A stretch of 64,000 nt of DNA from Desulfatibacillum alkenivorans DSM 16219 (GCF_900142135.1 NZ_FQZU01000006.1:62001-126000); one strand, 5' to 3'; numbered from the stretch's first letter, positions 50,816 to 60,130 are shown. Program-made: numbers and translations. Notes: a model not told the origin generated them from the sequence alone.

Positions 50816-51865
50816 TTAGGAGCGGCCTTCCCTGAACTCCTCAAGCAGCTCCACAATTTGATCCAGCACGTCTTCCGGAAAGTCCTCGCCCGAGGCTTCG
50901 TCCCAGGAGGTCATGGCTCTCTTTTTGAGCTCCTCTCTGACGGCGGGGCTCATTTGAGACTCTTTCACGCCGTATTTCAAGATGGCCTGCAGACTTTTGG
51001 CGTTGGCGTCCCGGGTGTTGCTTATAAAATCCCGCAAAGACGTGCTCCGGGTGGCTTCAATGCGTTTTTGATGCCCGGGCGGCAATTGGTCCCATGTCTT
51101 GGAGGCGATAACCAACAGGCCCGGGGCGTAACGCACCTTAAGCGTGTTTACATGGGTGAACAAGGTGTAAGTCTGGCTGCCCACGACCCACACGGAAGGG
51201 GCGATGACCGCGTCCACAATGCCCTGGCGGAGCGCGGAAGGCACTTCCGGCCCGTTCACAGGAACCGGGCTGGCGCCCAAGGAGTCCAGGAATTTCTTCT
51301 CCAAAGGGCCGTACCAGGCCACGAAACGGGCTTTCTGGAAATCCTTGATGGTTTCCAAAGAGTATTTCATGGAATAGCACTGGTCAAAATCCTGCTCAAA
51401 CCAGTAAACCAGCTTGAATCCATGGTCCTGGGCGTAGGAGTCGAACACGGGATACATTTTGTCCCGGACGAAATCCACTTCGTCGTAATTGTTGAACAGA
51501 AAAGGAAGCTCCACCACCGTCAACTCCGGGCAGGCCATGACAGCGCCCTGGCCCGTAATGGCCCCGGCGTCCAACTGCCCGATGCGCATTTTCTTGATGT
51601 AGTCCTCTTCATCGCCCATGATGCCGCCGTAATAGGTCTTAAAGGCGATTTCATCGTGGGCGGCCTTTATGATGCCCGGCTTCAAGGTGTTCTCCCATTC
51701 CATGGCCCAGCCGATCCCCTTGGGCGCCAGGGTCGCCAGCTTTAAATTGTATTTGGCTTCTTGGGCATAGGCCCCCCCAACCGTAAACGCCGTCGCTAAA
51801 AATACTATGGCCAATACGTGTATGCAGAAAAAACTCTTTGAAATCATTCTGGCTTTGGTTCTCAT
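50816..51865 (-). CDS. TRAP transporter solute-binding protein (DctP family), orphan
   Basis: A 349-residue periplasmic binding protein. The signal peptide ends AFTVGGAYAQ. DctP-like features: YNLKLATLAPKGIGWAMEWE, MRIGQLDAGAITGQGAVMAC (usual position of the substrate-contacting loop), RFVAWYGPLEKKFLDSLGAS, EVPSALRQGIVDAVIAP. ATG 51865 has GGGGGA 3-4 nt upstream; the open frame extends to 52081 without an RBS. No DctQ/DctM membrane subunits are adjacent, so it may partner a distant TRAP or act as a signal receptor. The substrate is probably an organic acid (family expectation). Confidence 0.88.
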   Translation of the reverse strand: MRTKARMISKSFFCIHVLAIVFLATAFTVGGAYAQEAKYNLKLATLAPKGIGWAMEWENTLKPGIIKAAHDEIAFKTYYGGIMGDEEDYIKKMRIGQLDAGAITGQGAVMACPELTVVELPFLFNNYDEVDFVRDKMYPVFDSYAQDHGFKLVYWFEQDFDQCYSMKYSLETIKDFQKARFVAWYGPLEKKFLDSLGASPVPVNGPEVPSALRQGIVDAVIAPSVWVVGSQTYTLFTHVNTLKVRYAPGLLVIASKTWDQLPPGHQKRIEATRSTSLRDFISNTRDANAKSLQAILKYGVKESQMSPAVREELKKRAMTSWDEASGEDFPEDVLDQIVELLEEFREGRS

Positions 51866-52340
51866 ACATCCCCCGTTGTTGTTTAAGGGACAGGCAAAAG
51901 CCCCTCTGTTGATTGCTGCTTGATCGCCTGACGAAAAAAACAGAAACAGAGCCGACAATTGTTGCATGATGCTGAAAAAAAATTTAGCCAGGAATAACAA
52001 ATCGAGCGTAGAAAAGCAAACCGGAGCGCCGCAAAAAGGCGAATAAATAAAAGGCGCCTCGGCTCGGCGCTTTGGCGTCAAATAAAGCTTGCCCTCAAAC
52101 GGCCATCGTGATTACTATAAAAAATATCATTAAAAATATGGCATAATAATCTGAACAAGGTTTTATTTACGGAGACTCATCAATCTAAAGACACCTGGTT
52201 AAGAAATTCGTGTGTTTGAATACTTGCGCTTGCCTTCGCCGGATTGGTTCGCGTGGATATTCAATCCTCATTTCTTTTTTGTGCAAGTCGGATGGAAAAA
52301 ATAAACCCATGATTCTTATCAATGCCTGGAGGAAAGAAAA
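51866..52340. other. Divergent AT-rich intergenic region
   Basis: No gene seen. 52100-52170 is strongly AT-rich (ataaaaaatatcattaaaaa) and probably holds the divergent promoters of the TRAP binding protein and the lipoprotein. No clear operator palindrome found. Confidence 0.45.
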
Positions 52341-53669
52341 ATGAAAACTAAACGGCTTGTTTTATTGTTTATCTCCGCCATCCTTCTATTGGTTTTGGGA
52401 TGCGACCTGGAAAAAAAAGAGTTGGAAGCGGTGGCCAAGGATTGGTGCATGACCATCCGGGCCAGCCAGGTAATGCCCATCTATCCCCTGAGCGAGGACG
52501 TTCAGCCGGGAGACGTATTCCTGGTGAAAACGCCCATATCGGAGCAGGTGAAGCAGTGGGGGGAGAAAGGCTATATTCCCCTGGATTTGTCCATTGCCAG
52601 GCTGCAAGGGCTGAATTATGAAGAATATTATAAGGATGCTTATTGGAAAGGCGACTACGCAGAGGTTCCCCACGACAGACCCCGGCCGAAGGAGGATGAA
52701 GCTCAAAAAGAGGGGAATGATAAGGGCGTCAAGGCGAAAAAAGGCGCTGGCGCCCAAGCCGCGCCCAAACAGGTGGAAGCTCCCCGGGCTGCTTTTCCGG
52801 GATACAGCTTTCGGGTGAAGCAAGGCCAGTCCATGGCCCTGGCTCTTCCCATCGAGGGGATTCCGTTTTCCTTAAGCCTTATGAACGCCTCGGACGTACA
52901 GGGCTCCGTCTGGCTGTTGGACGCCCGGACCTACGGCATGGACGCCAATGAGTTGCTGACAAAACTAAATATATGGTGGAGCGTAAATGCGGACAAGTCC
53001 CTTAAGGGGATAGCTGATCAAATGGATCAGCCTGTTTATTTGAGGGTTGTCACCCGGGTTTTTTATGCGCACCAGCTTAAAGTGGAGCTGTCTCGGACCA
53101 AAGGCTTCGGCGCCGGCGTGGAAGGGGGGAAGGAAACCCCGGACAACACGATTTTTGAATTGGCGATGGCCGACCCCAACAGTCTGACCAAAACAAGTTT
53201 TGACGCCACTAAAACAAATTACGACAAGCTGCTCAAAACCTTGAGCGACCAACTGGGGGGCGGCCTTATTCCCGGAGGCAGCGCCAAATTTGTGCAGGCG
53301 AGCCAGAGGTCGGTGGGCATGGTCCAGTCCTTTCAGGAGCCTCTGGTAATAGGATATCTGGGTTTTGACGTTAAGATTTTTGAGAACGGCAAATTGAGCG
53401 CTCCCATCCCTACCTATACCTTGCTGAGTGAAGGCGCCCTAAACGATGCTTCTTTTGCAAAGCCCCTGGACTGGATTGAGGATGAATACAGCGCCCCCTA
53501 CTTTCAGTGGCTTAAAATCGAGGGCAATTACCTCAAAATGTCTAACTGGCTGAAAAAGAAGGGGTACGATGTCACTCCGGGAGGGCTGTACAATACCGGC
53601 AATGAAAGGATCCTCAAAAAGGCTGATGAAGAATTTCATTTCATGGAGTTGAGCAAATCCCTTAAATAA
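52341..53669 (+). CDS. Lipoprotein of unknown function
   Basis: A 442-residue lipoprotein. Signal MKTKRLVLLFISAILLLVLGC with lipobox LVLG|C21. After a Lys/Pro/Ala-rich linker (~110-150: KPKEDEAQ-like, KAKKGAGAQAAPKQVEAP) there is a mixed domain with YSFRVKQGQSMALALPIEGI and a region LYLRVVTRVFYAHQ-like (residues ~225-250). I do not recognise the family. GAGGAAAG is ~8 nt before the ATG. Its stop overlaps a following frame as TAATG, and a 50-residue gene lies just downstream, possibly the same transcript. Confidence 0.8.
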   Translation: MKTKRLVLLFISAILLLVLGCDLEKKELEAVAKDWCMTIRASQVMPIYPLSEDVQPGDVFLVKTPISEQVKQWGEKGYIPLDLSIARLQGLNYEEYYKDAYWKGDYAEVPHDRPRPKEDEAQKEGNDKGVKAKKGAGAQAAPKQVEAPRAAFPGYSFRVKQGQSMALALPIEGIPFSLSLMNASDVQGSVWLLDARTYGMDANELLTKLNIWWSVNADKSLKGIADQMDQPVYLRVVTRVFYAHQLKVELSRTKGFGAGVEGGKETPDNTIFELAMADPNSLTKTSFDATKTNYDKLLKTLSDQLGGGLIPGGSAKFVQASQRSVGMVQSFQEPLVIGYLGFDVKIFENGKLSAPIPTYTLLSEGALNDASFAKPLDWIEDEYSAPYFQWLKIEGNYLKMSNWLKKKGYDVTPGGLYNTGNERILKKADEEFHFMELSKSLK

Positions 53670-53758
53670 TGGGAAGGCTCGCCTGCAAATCCCTTAAACT
53701 GGGGAAGGCCTCGCCTATGAAAAAGGGCGATTGCCGATTTCTCACAAAGGAGGATAGA

Positions 53759-53911
53759 ATGATGCCTTCGCCAAGGATAAACGTTCCACGTGACGAAGTT
53801 TCCAATGTTGTATGGCTCATGTTGCAGGAACCGGAGGTTGGCGACGTCACATGCCAGGAGCAGTCTGACGGCAAGTACACTGTCACCCCCCACCCCAAAA
53901 AGGATGGTTAA
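53759..53911 (+). CDS. Small hypothetical protein (50 residues)
   Basis: A 50-residue protein beginning MMPSPRINVPRDEVSNVVWL. A strong AAGGAGG 5 nt before ATG 53759 marks the start; the frame also runs upstream to ATG 53669, which would overlap the lipoprotein stop and give 80 residues. Pattern: Pro/Arg-rich start, one amphipathic helix (DEVSNVVWLMLQEPEV), then a short strand-rich, basic end. A ~30-bp imperfect tandem duplication (53654-53715, caaatcccttaaa..ggggaaggc) separates the two genes. Family not recognised. Confidence 0.5.
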   Translation: MMPSPRINVPRDEVSNVVWLMLQEPEVGDVTCQEQSDGKYTVTPHPKKDG

Positions 53912-54164
53912 GGGGCCTGAGGTTCAGGCGCGGGTTTGTTCTAGGAAGCGGATCGGTTGATTCCTTAGCCGGGCAGCCTTTCTTGGGATAGCTGCGCCTT
54001 GTGGAAGCAATTGCGGAGACCATCGGGGGGCTATTTCGTTTCGGTCCAGGCAAGGCGGCATTTTTAGCGCCGCCAGAGCAAGGAGATCTTGACGCGAAGC
54101 CCGGCGCCTCCCGGTCAGCAGGTGCTATGGAAAGATTCCATTAAATAGACATTCAGGAACCTGA

Positions 54165-54557
54165 TTAATCCTGCACCACGGGCGCCCATTCTTCGGCCAG
54201 GGCCTTCGCCTCGGCCAGCTCCTCCTCCGTCATTTTGGGAGTCAGCTGATCCAAAAGGGCCTGGGCGTTGGGGTAGCCCAGATCCTTGGCAATCAGGAAC
54301 AACTTGCAGCCTTCCACAAAATTCTTGGGAATGCCCCGGCCGTTGGCATGCAGCAGGCCCAGGCGCACCACCCCGCCAAGATCCCCCGCCGCGGCCGCTT
54401 TTTCGTACCAGCGGGACGCTTCCAGATAATTCTTGGGCACGCCTTGCCCGTTTTCGTACATCATGCCCAGCAGGCGTTGGGCTTCAGGGCGGCCCTGCGC
54501 CGCCAGGTTTTTATAGCTTCTGAAAGCCTGGGCATACATATAATGAGGGTTTTTCAT
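54165..54557 (-). CDS. Sel1-repeat (SLR/TPR-like) protein
   Basis: A 130-residue protein with two to three Sel1-like repeats: AFRSYKNLAAQGRPEAQRLL GMMYENGQGVPKNYLEA, SRWYEKAAAAGDLGGVVRLG LLHANGRGIPKNFVEG, and CKLFLIAKDLGYPNAQALLD. No signal peptide, so a cytoplasmic scaffold or partner-binding protein. AAGGAG is 6 nt before the ATG. Single gene; partner unknown. Confidence 0.85.
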   Translation of the reverse strand: MKNPHYMYAQAFRSYKNLAAQGRPEAQRLLGMMYENGQGVPKNYLEASRWYEKAAAAGDLGGVVRLGLLHANGRGIPKNFVEGCKLFLIAKDLGYPNAQALLDQLTPKMTEEELAEAKALAEEWAPVVQD

Positions 54558-54947
54558 AAAGGGCTCCTTGGATCCTTATTTTCCCAAAACGTATTTACTG
54601 CCGGCCGGGTTGTCAAGCAGCAGGGCCGGGGAGGATGCCAAAGGAGGATTTTCCGGTTTTAAAAAGACGCGGACTTCCGGCGCGGCGCCAGGGCGTGGGA
54701 TCGGACGAACTTGTTCCATTTTTCACATATATTACCAGCGCTGTATGGCAATAACGCCTCAATCGGCCGTTTACAAAGGCCCCGGTTTTTTCTCCCGGAC
54801 AATATGTCGTGCAATAACACTATGTTTATGCTATGCTGTAAAAATAGGCCCCATAGGCAGTCCGTGCGCTTTAAGTCTTTTACTGTATAAAGCAAGGGGG
54901 GCGGCCGGTTAACCCGCTGCCGTAAAGGGGGCCGGGAAAATACACCA
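54558..54947. other. Intergenic region upstream of hypC
   Basis: No gene. It presumably carries the hyp operon promoter; ctatgtttatgctatgctg (about 54819-54838) supplies TATG-type -10 elements but no convincing -35. No sigma54 site identified. Confidence 0.4.
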
Positions 54948-55178
54948 ATGTGCTTGGCAATACCTTCTAAAATTGTAGACATCCAGGGCGTAGTGGGAAC
55001 CATTGATCTGGAAGGGGTCACCCGAACCATCAATATGGCCCTGCTGGAAAACGCCCGGGTGGGAGATTATGTACTGGTCCATGCCGGATTTGCAATCAGC
55101 GTGATCGATGAAGCGGAAGCGGCGCAGTCCCTGGATTTAATTCGCGAACTGGCGGAAGCCTCCTTAGCGGAAGGCTGA
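54948..55178 (+). CDS. hypC: Hydrogenase maturation chaperone HypC
   Basis: A 76-residue HypC/HybG/HupF protein starting MCLAIPSKIVDIQG; Cys2 is essential for binding the Fe(CN)2CO intermediate with HypD. The beta-barrel pattern and the GDYVLVHAGFAISVIDEAEA motif are intact. First gene of hypC-F-D-E (18 bp before hypF). RBS weak. Confidence 0.97.
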   Translation: MCLAIPSKIVDIQGVVGTIDLEGVTRTINMALLENARVGDYVLVHAGFAISVIDEAEAAQSLDLIRELAEASLAEG

Positions 55179-55196
55179 ACAACCGACGGGTTTTGC

Positions 55197-57470
55197 ATGG
55201 CCAAAACCATAATAGCCAAAGAAATAGCCGTGGGCGGCATTGTCCAGGGTATTGGCTTTCGTCCCTTTATTTATCAACTGGCCGAACGTTTCGGCCTGAC
55301 GGGGGAGGTGTCCAATACCTCGGCAGGAGTGCATATTCTCCTGGAAGGCTCACCCCAGGGCATGGACGGCTTCCTCCGCGACCTCCAGGCCAGGCCGCCT
55401 GCTTTGGCCGTTCTCACCAAAGTGGAAGCCCGGGAAACCGCCCCCAGGGGATTCACCCGATTTTCCATTGTAAAAAGCGAGGCGGGCCCGGCCAGGGCCA
55501 CGTTGATTTCCCCGGACGTGTCCGTTTGCGAGGATTGCCTCAAGGAACTCTTCGATCCCGCGGACAGGCGATACCTCTACCCGTTCATCAACTGCACCAA
55601 TTGCGGCCCCAGATACACCATCATAAACGACATCCCTTACGACCGCCCCAAAACCAGCATGGCCGGGTTCACGATGTGCCCGGACTGCCAGGCCGAATAC
55701 GACGATCCTGCTGACAGGCGCTTTCACGCCCAGCCCAACGCATGCCCGGTCTGCGGACCCAAGGTGGAGTTGCTGGACAACCAGGGGCGGCCGGTCCTTT
55801 GCGAAAACCCCTTGGCCAAGGCCGGAGAATTGCTAAAGCAGGGGCGCGTCCTGGCAATCAAGGGCCTGGGCGGATTTCATCTGGCCGCGGACGCACGAAA
55901 TTCCCGGGCCGTCAGCCTGCTGCGGGGCCGCAAGCTCAGGGAGGAAAAGCCCCTGGCCGTCATGGTTCCGGACCTGGATGCGGCGCGGGAGCTGGCGGAA
56001 GCCGGCCCGGAGGAAGAGGCCCTGCTCTCGGGATTTCGCAGGCCCATCGTATTGCTGAAAAAGCGGGCTCCTGAGGCTCTGGCGCCGGAAGTCGCGCCGT
56101 CCAATCGGAACCTGGGGGTCATGCTGCCTTACACGCCCATGCACTATGCGCTCATGCGGCACAGCCCCAATGCCCTGGTTATGACCTCGGGCAATTTGAG
56201 CGAAGAGCCTATCTGCATAGACAACCGGGACGCCCTGGACCGCCTGGGAAATATCGCGGATTTTTTTCTGGTGCATAACCGGGACATCTACCTGCGCTCC
56301 GACGATTCCATCGTCCGGCGCGGCGCCGGAAAAACCCGGTTCATCCGCCGCAGCAGGGGATACGTCCCCACGCCCGTGTTTTTGAAAAACAAAACCCCGC
56401 AGATTCTCGCCTGCGGGGCTTTGCTCAAGAACACGGTTTGCCTCACAAGGGGGGATCAGGCCTTTGTGAGCCAACATGTGGGGGACCTGGAAAACCTGGA
56501 AACCCTGGAGTTCTTCCGCCTGACCATCGACCATTTAAAGCGCATCCTGGACATAGAGCCCCAGGCCGTCGCCCACGACATGCACCCGGACTACTTGAGC
56601 ACGGTTTTCGCCAAGGAGTTGGACCTTCCCCGGGTGGAGGTCCAGCATCATCACGCCCATATTGCCTCGTGCATGGCGGAAAACCAGGTTGAAGGCCAGG
56701 TTATCGGCGTGGCCCTGGACGGAACCGGCCTGGGAACGGACCGCGCCGTCTGGGGCGGAGAGGTATTGCTTTGCGGGATGCAGGATTTTCACAGGGCGGC
56801 CCACTTGTCCTACACGCCCATGCCCGGCGGAAACAAAGCGGTCAAGGAGCCCTGGCGCATGGCCGTCAGCCATCTAAAAGGGGCGTTTGGCAAGGCTTTT
56901 CTGGACATTAGGCTCCCTTTGTTGGATACTGTGAGTTGCACCGGGATCCAAACCATCGATCAAATGATCGACCGGAACATCAACGCGCCTCTTACATCCA
57001 GCACAGGACGTCTTTTTGATGCGGTCGCCGCCATTACGGGGTTGCGGTTTAAAGCCTCGTACGACGGACAGGCCGCCATGGAGCTGGAAATGGCGGCCGA
57101 CCCTCGGGCGGACAAGCCTTATGAATGGGCTGTATCCGCCCAGGATCCCATGGAAATATTAACCGCTCCCATCATCCGGGGGGCGGCTTTGGACGTGGAA
57201 AAAGGCAGGCCGGCAGCCGAAATCGCCGGCCGGTTTCATGCCAGTCTGATTCAAGCCTTCGCCCACGTCTGCCAAGTCCTGCGGACGCAAACCGGCGTTC
57301 ATCAGGTAGCCCTGTCAGGAGGTTCGTTCCAGAATTCCCTGCTGCTGAGCGGCCTGATCCGGGAGCTGGAAAGCCGGGGCTTTATAGTTTTTACTCACAA
57401 GATTTGTCCGGCCAATGACGGAGGCCTTAGTCTGGGCCAGGCCATGGTTGCCGCCGCATCCATAACCTGA
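55197..57470 (+). CDS. hypF: Carbamoyltransferase HypF
   Basis: A 757-residue enzyme that makes the thiocarbamate on HypE from carbamoyl phosphate, the source of the CN ligands of [NiFe] hydrogenase. Domains: acylphosphatase-like (VGGIVQGIGFRPFIYQLAER, ~10-90), two zinc fingers (CEDC..CTNCGPRYTI, CPDC..CPVCGPKV, ~105-185), YrdC-like (~200-390: LAIKGLGGFHLAADA, MTSGNLSEEPI), Kae1-like (~400-757: HHHAHIASCMAEN, GVALDGTGLG, LSGGSFQNSLL). Length is typical. ATG 55197. Confidence 0.97.
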   Translation: MAKTIIAKEIAVGGIVQGIGFRPFIYQLAERFGLTGEVSNTSAGVHILLEGSPQGMDGFLRDLQARPPALAVLTKVEARETAPRGFTRFSIVKSEAGPARATLISPDVSVCEDCLKELFDPADRRYLYPFINCTNCGPRYTIINDIPYDRPKTSMAGFTMCPDCQAEYDDPADRRFHAQPNACPVCGPKVELLDNQGRPVLCENPLAKAGELLKQGRVLAIKGLGGFHLAADARNSRAVSLLRGRKLREEKPLAVMVPDLDAARELAEAGPEEEALLSGFRRPIVLLKKRAPEALAPEVAPSNRNLGVMLPYTPMHYALMRHSPNALVMTSGNLSEEPICIDNRDALDRLGNIADFFLVHNRDIYLRSDDSIVRRGAGKTRFIRRSRGYVPTPVFLKNKTPQILACGALLKNTVCLTRGDQAFVSQHVGDLENLETLEFFRLTIDHLKRILDIEPQAVAHDMHPDYLSTVFAKELDLPRVEVQHHHAHIASCMAENQVEGQVIGVALDGTGLGTDRAVWGGEVLLCGMQDFHRAAHLSYTPMPGGNKAVKEPWRMAVSHLKGAFGKAFLDIRLPLLDTVSCTGIQTIDQMIDRNINAPLTSSTGRLFDAVAAITGLRFKASYDGQAAMELEMAADPRADKPYEWAVSAQDPMEILTAPIIRGAALDVEKGRPAAEIAGRFHASLIQAFAHVCQVLRTQTGVHQVALSGGSFQNSLLLSGLIRELESRGFIVFTHKICPANDGGLSLGQAMVAAASIT

Positions 57471-57521
57471 TACCATGGGGTTTAAATCTCGTCGGCTGGA
57501 TGATTCAAATAAGGGGGAGCC

Positions 57522-58625
57522 ATGTCTTATCAAAACCTGGATTCTTTTAGGGATCCTGAAGTTGCAAAAACCTTGTCCGGCCTCATTGCGGAATCCTGCC
57601 AGAGCCCCATGCGAATTATGGAGGTCTGCGGAACCCATACGGTATCCATATTCCGCAACGGCATTCGCGACATGCTGCCCCAAGACATCACCCTGGTTTC
57701 CGGCCCCGGCTGCCCGGTCTGCGTCACCGATCAAAAGGAAATCGACGACTTCATCCAGCTTGCCAGGAAGAAAAACGTCATCCTGGCCACCTTCGGCGAT
57801 TTAATGCGGGTGCCCGGCACCCAGTCCTCCCTGCAAAAGCAGCGCGCCCAGGGCCGTAAGGTCAAAGTGGTGTATTCCGCCTTCGACGCCCTGACCCTGG
57901 CCGCCCAAAATCCTAAAAAGAAAATCGTTTTTTGCGGCGTGGGATTTGAAACCACGGCCCCGACCGTGGGCGCCTGCATCCTGGAAGCCCACAGGCAAGG
58001 CCTTAAGAATTTTTTCGTATACTCAGCGCACAAAACCGTGCCCCCGGCCCTGGACGCCTTGATGTCCATGGATACGGTCATTGACGGCTTTATGATGCCC
58101 GGGCACGTTTCCGTGATTATCGGCGCCGACGCCTACCTGCCCCTGGTGGAGAAGTTCGCCATTCCCTGCGCCATCGCCGGGTTCGAGCCCAACGATATTC
58201 TGGCCTCCATCCTCACTTTGGTGCAGCAAAAGGAAGCCGGAGAGTCCAAACTGGAAAACACCTATTCCAGGGCCGTCTCCCCGGAAGGCAATAAAAAGGC
58301 CCGGGAGGTTATGGAGCAGGTTTTCGATAAGGTGGACGCCTCCTGGAGGGGATTGGGCGTCATACCCGGAAGCGGTTTATCCATCAGGGAGGAGTTTGAG
58401 CGCTTTGACGCGTCCAAGGCCTTTGAACTGCCTCCAGCCCGGTCGGCCGCTCCCAAAGGCTGCATCTGCGGCGCAATTCTGACCGGCAAAAAAATCCCCC
58501 CCCAATGCCCGAAATACAAAATCGAATGCACCCCCACAGACCCTTTGGGCCCGTGCATGGTTTCCTCCGAAGGCACATGCGCGGCCTATTACCGGTATCA
58601 CGGGGCGATCACCAAGGTCTATTGA
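57522..58625 (+). CDS. hypD: Hydrogenase maturation protein HypD
   Basis: A 367-residue [4Fe-4S] scaffold protein on which the Fe(CN)2CO unit is built with HypC. Conserved features: MEVCGTHTVSIFRNGIRDML, VSGPGCPVCVTD (thiol pair), FCGVGFETTAPTV, MMPGHVSVIIG, and C-terminal cluster ligands in CICGAILTGKKIPPQCPKY plus GPCMVSSEGTCAAYYRY. GGGGGAG is 5 nt before ATG 57522. Confidence 0.97.
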   Translation: MSYQNLDSFRDPEVAKTLSGLIAESCQSPMRIMEVCGTHTVSIFRNGIRDMLPQDITLVSGPGCPVCVTDQKEIDDFIQLARKKNVILATFGDLMRVPGTQSSLQKQRAQGRKVKVVYSAFDALTLAAQNPKKKIVFCGVGFETTAPTVGACILEAHRQGLKNFFVYSAHKTVPPALDALMSMDTVIDGFMMPGHVSVIIGADAYLPLVEKFAIPCAIAGFEPNDILASILTLVQQKEAGESKLENTYSRAVSPEGNKKAREVMEQVFDKVDASWRGLGVIPGSGLSIREEFERFDASKAFELPPARSAAPKGCICGAILTGKKIPPQCPKYKIECTPTDPLGPCMVSSEGTCAAYYRYHGAITKVY

Positions 58626-58697
58626 TCCTCCCGCGAAAAAATTGTTCCGGCCAAAACCAGCGGCGGTTTTAAACTTGCCGACTATAGAAAGAATACC

Positions 58698-59708
58698 ATG
58701 AAAGATCAAAGCATCCTTTTGGACCATGGAAGCGGCGGCAAACTTTCCAACGAACTGATCAACAGCATTTTAATGCCCGCCTTTGACAACGCCATCCTGG
58801 AAGCCCAGGAGGACGGCGCCATCATACCCGTCAACCAGGGCAGGCTGGCCTTTTCCACCGACACCTTTGTGGTGGACCCCATTTTCTTCCCCGGAGGCAA
58901 CATCGGCGACTTGGCCGTCCACGGCACGGTGAACGACGTGGCCATGTGCGGCGGCGTTCCCCAATACCTGAGCGTGGGCCTGATCATCGAAGAAGGCTTT
59001 GAAATCTCCCAGCTCAAAATCATCGTGGAGTCCATGGCGAAAGCCGCCGCCGCCGCCGGAGTCAGGATCGTCACCGGGGACACCAAGGTGGTTCCCAAAG
59101 GCGCCTGCGACAAGATTTTCATCAACACCTCCGGCTTCGGCCTTATTCCGGAGGGCGTCAACCTCAGCGCCTCCCTGGCCCGGCCCGGAGACCGGATCAT
59201 CCTGAGCGGAAACATGGCGGACCACGGCGTGACCATCCTCACCCAAAGGGAATCCCTGGAGTTTGACGCTCCCATTCAAAGCGATTCGGCGGCCCTCAAC
59301 AAGATGACCGCCGCCATGCTCAAGGCCGCGCCCGGCATCCACGTGCTGCGGGATCCCACCCGCGGCGGGGTGGGGACCACCCTGTGCGAGATCGCCAAAA
59401 AATCCAACATTGGCATGAAAATCCGGGAAAAAGACCTGCCCGTGGATCAGTCCGTCATGGGCGTGTGCGACCTCTTGGGCCTGGACCCCCTGTACGTGGC
59501 CAACGAGGGCAAGCTCCTGGCAATCGTCCCGCCCGAGCAGGCTGACGCCGCCCTGGAAGCGTGCAGGCAAGACGTCCACGGCAAGAAAGCCCGCATCATA
59601 GGCGAGGTGGTCGCCGATCATCCCGGGCAGGTGGTCATGCAGACGGCCATCGGCGGCGCCCGCATGGTGGATATGCTCACCGGCGAGCAGCTTCCGCGAA
59701 TTTGTTGA
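58698..59708 (+). CDS. hypE: Hydrogenase maturation protein HypE
   Basis: A 336-residue PurM/AIR-synthase-fold enzyme that dehydrates the carbamoylated C-terminal Cys to thiocyanate. N-terminal LLDHGSGGKLSNELIN, MCGGVPQYLSVGLIIEEGFE and TRGGVGTTLCEIA are typical. It ends with PRIC, so the reactive C-terminal Cys336 is present. Last of hypCFDE; hypA, hypB and hydrogenase structural genes are not in the window. A short stem TTGTTGA/TCAACAA overlaps the stop codon but lacks a T-run. Confidence 0.97.
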   Translation: MKDQSILLDHGSGGKLSNELINSILMPAFDNAILEAQEDGAIIPVNQGRLAFSTDTFVVDPIFFPGGNIGDLAVHGTVNDVAMCGGVPQYLSVGLIIEEGFEISQLKIIVESMAKAAAAAGVRIVTGDTKVVPKGACDKIFINTSGFGLIPEGVNLSASLARPGDRIILSGNMADHGVTILTQRESLEFDAPIQSDSAALNKMTAAMLKAAPGIHVLRDPTRGGVGTTLCEIAKKSNIGMKIREKDLPVDQSVMGVCDLLGLDPLYVANEGKLLAIVPPEQADAALEACRQDVHGKKARIIGEVVADHPGQVVMQTAIGGARMVDMLTGEQLPRIC

Positions 59709-59776
59709 TTTATTGTCAACAACTTGCGATTAAATAAGTTGGATGCCGAAAAACGCTGCGTCAATTAATAGGCAAA

Positions 59777-59840
59777 ATGACGCTGGGTCCCCGCTTGCGG
59801 GCGATCCTGAAAAAGCGGATCTCCCTTGCGGGGATGACGA
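59777..59840 (-). repeat. Dispersed repeat, gtcatccccg family, inverted copy
   Basis: Reads gtcatccccgcaagggagat ... gcggggacccagcgtcat on the minus strand. Opposite orientation to the copy 200 bp to the right. Confidence 0.75.
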
Positions 59841-59973
59841 TTTTTTGCGGTGAAGGAAAGCTGCCGGGACGTCACTTTTCTAGTTCCCACGGTCCCCGTG
59901 GGAATTCATACGGAGGCTTCAATCCGTGCAAAGGCTGATTGATAACAATATGGATTCAGTAAGTTGAGATATG

Positions 59974-60000
59974 CATTCCCACGCAAAGCATGGGAACGAG
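59974..60000 (-). repeat. 27-bp palindromic repeat, left copy
   Basis: Exact reverse complement of 62460-62486; its minus strand reads CTCGTTCCCATGCTTTGCGT followed by GGGAATG. Internally TTCCCA(T/C)GC...GCGTGGGAA is itself a hairpin. With its partner it brackets the M48 protease and esterase genes. Confidence 0.85.
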
Positions 60001-60037
60001 CCAAACCCAAAGCCCTTACGATGCAAAAGCCTCCTCT

Positions 60038-60130
60038 CTCCGTCATCCCCGTGGAGCCGTGGAGGCATGATGATTGCGGCTGTTTTGCAATCATCATGAT
60101 GCAGCGGCGGAAACGGGGACCCAGCGTCTT
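60038..60130 (+). repeat. Dispersed repeat, gtcatccccg family, full-length copy
   Basis: Homologous along its whole length to 3887-3980 (shared tccgtcatccccgtggag, gatgattgcgg.tgttttgc, ggaaacggggacccag). Confidence 0.8.

Noticed and set aside
59702-59722. Terminator of hypE
   Set aside because: The TTGTTGA/TCAACAA stem is short, AT-rich, overlaps the stop codon and has no T-run.
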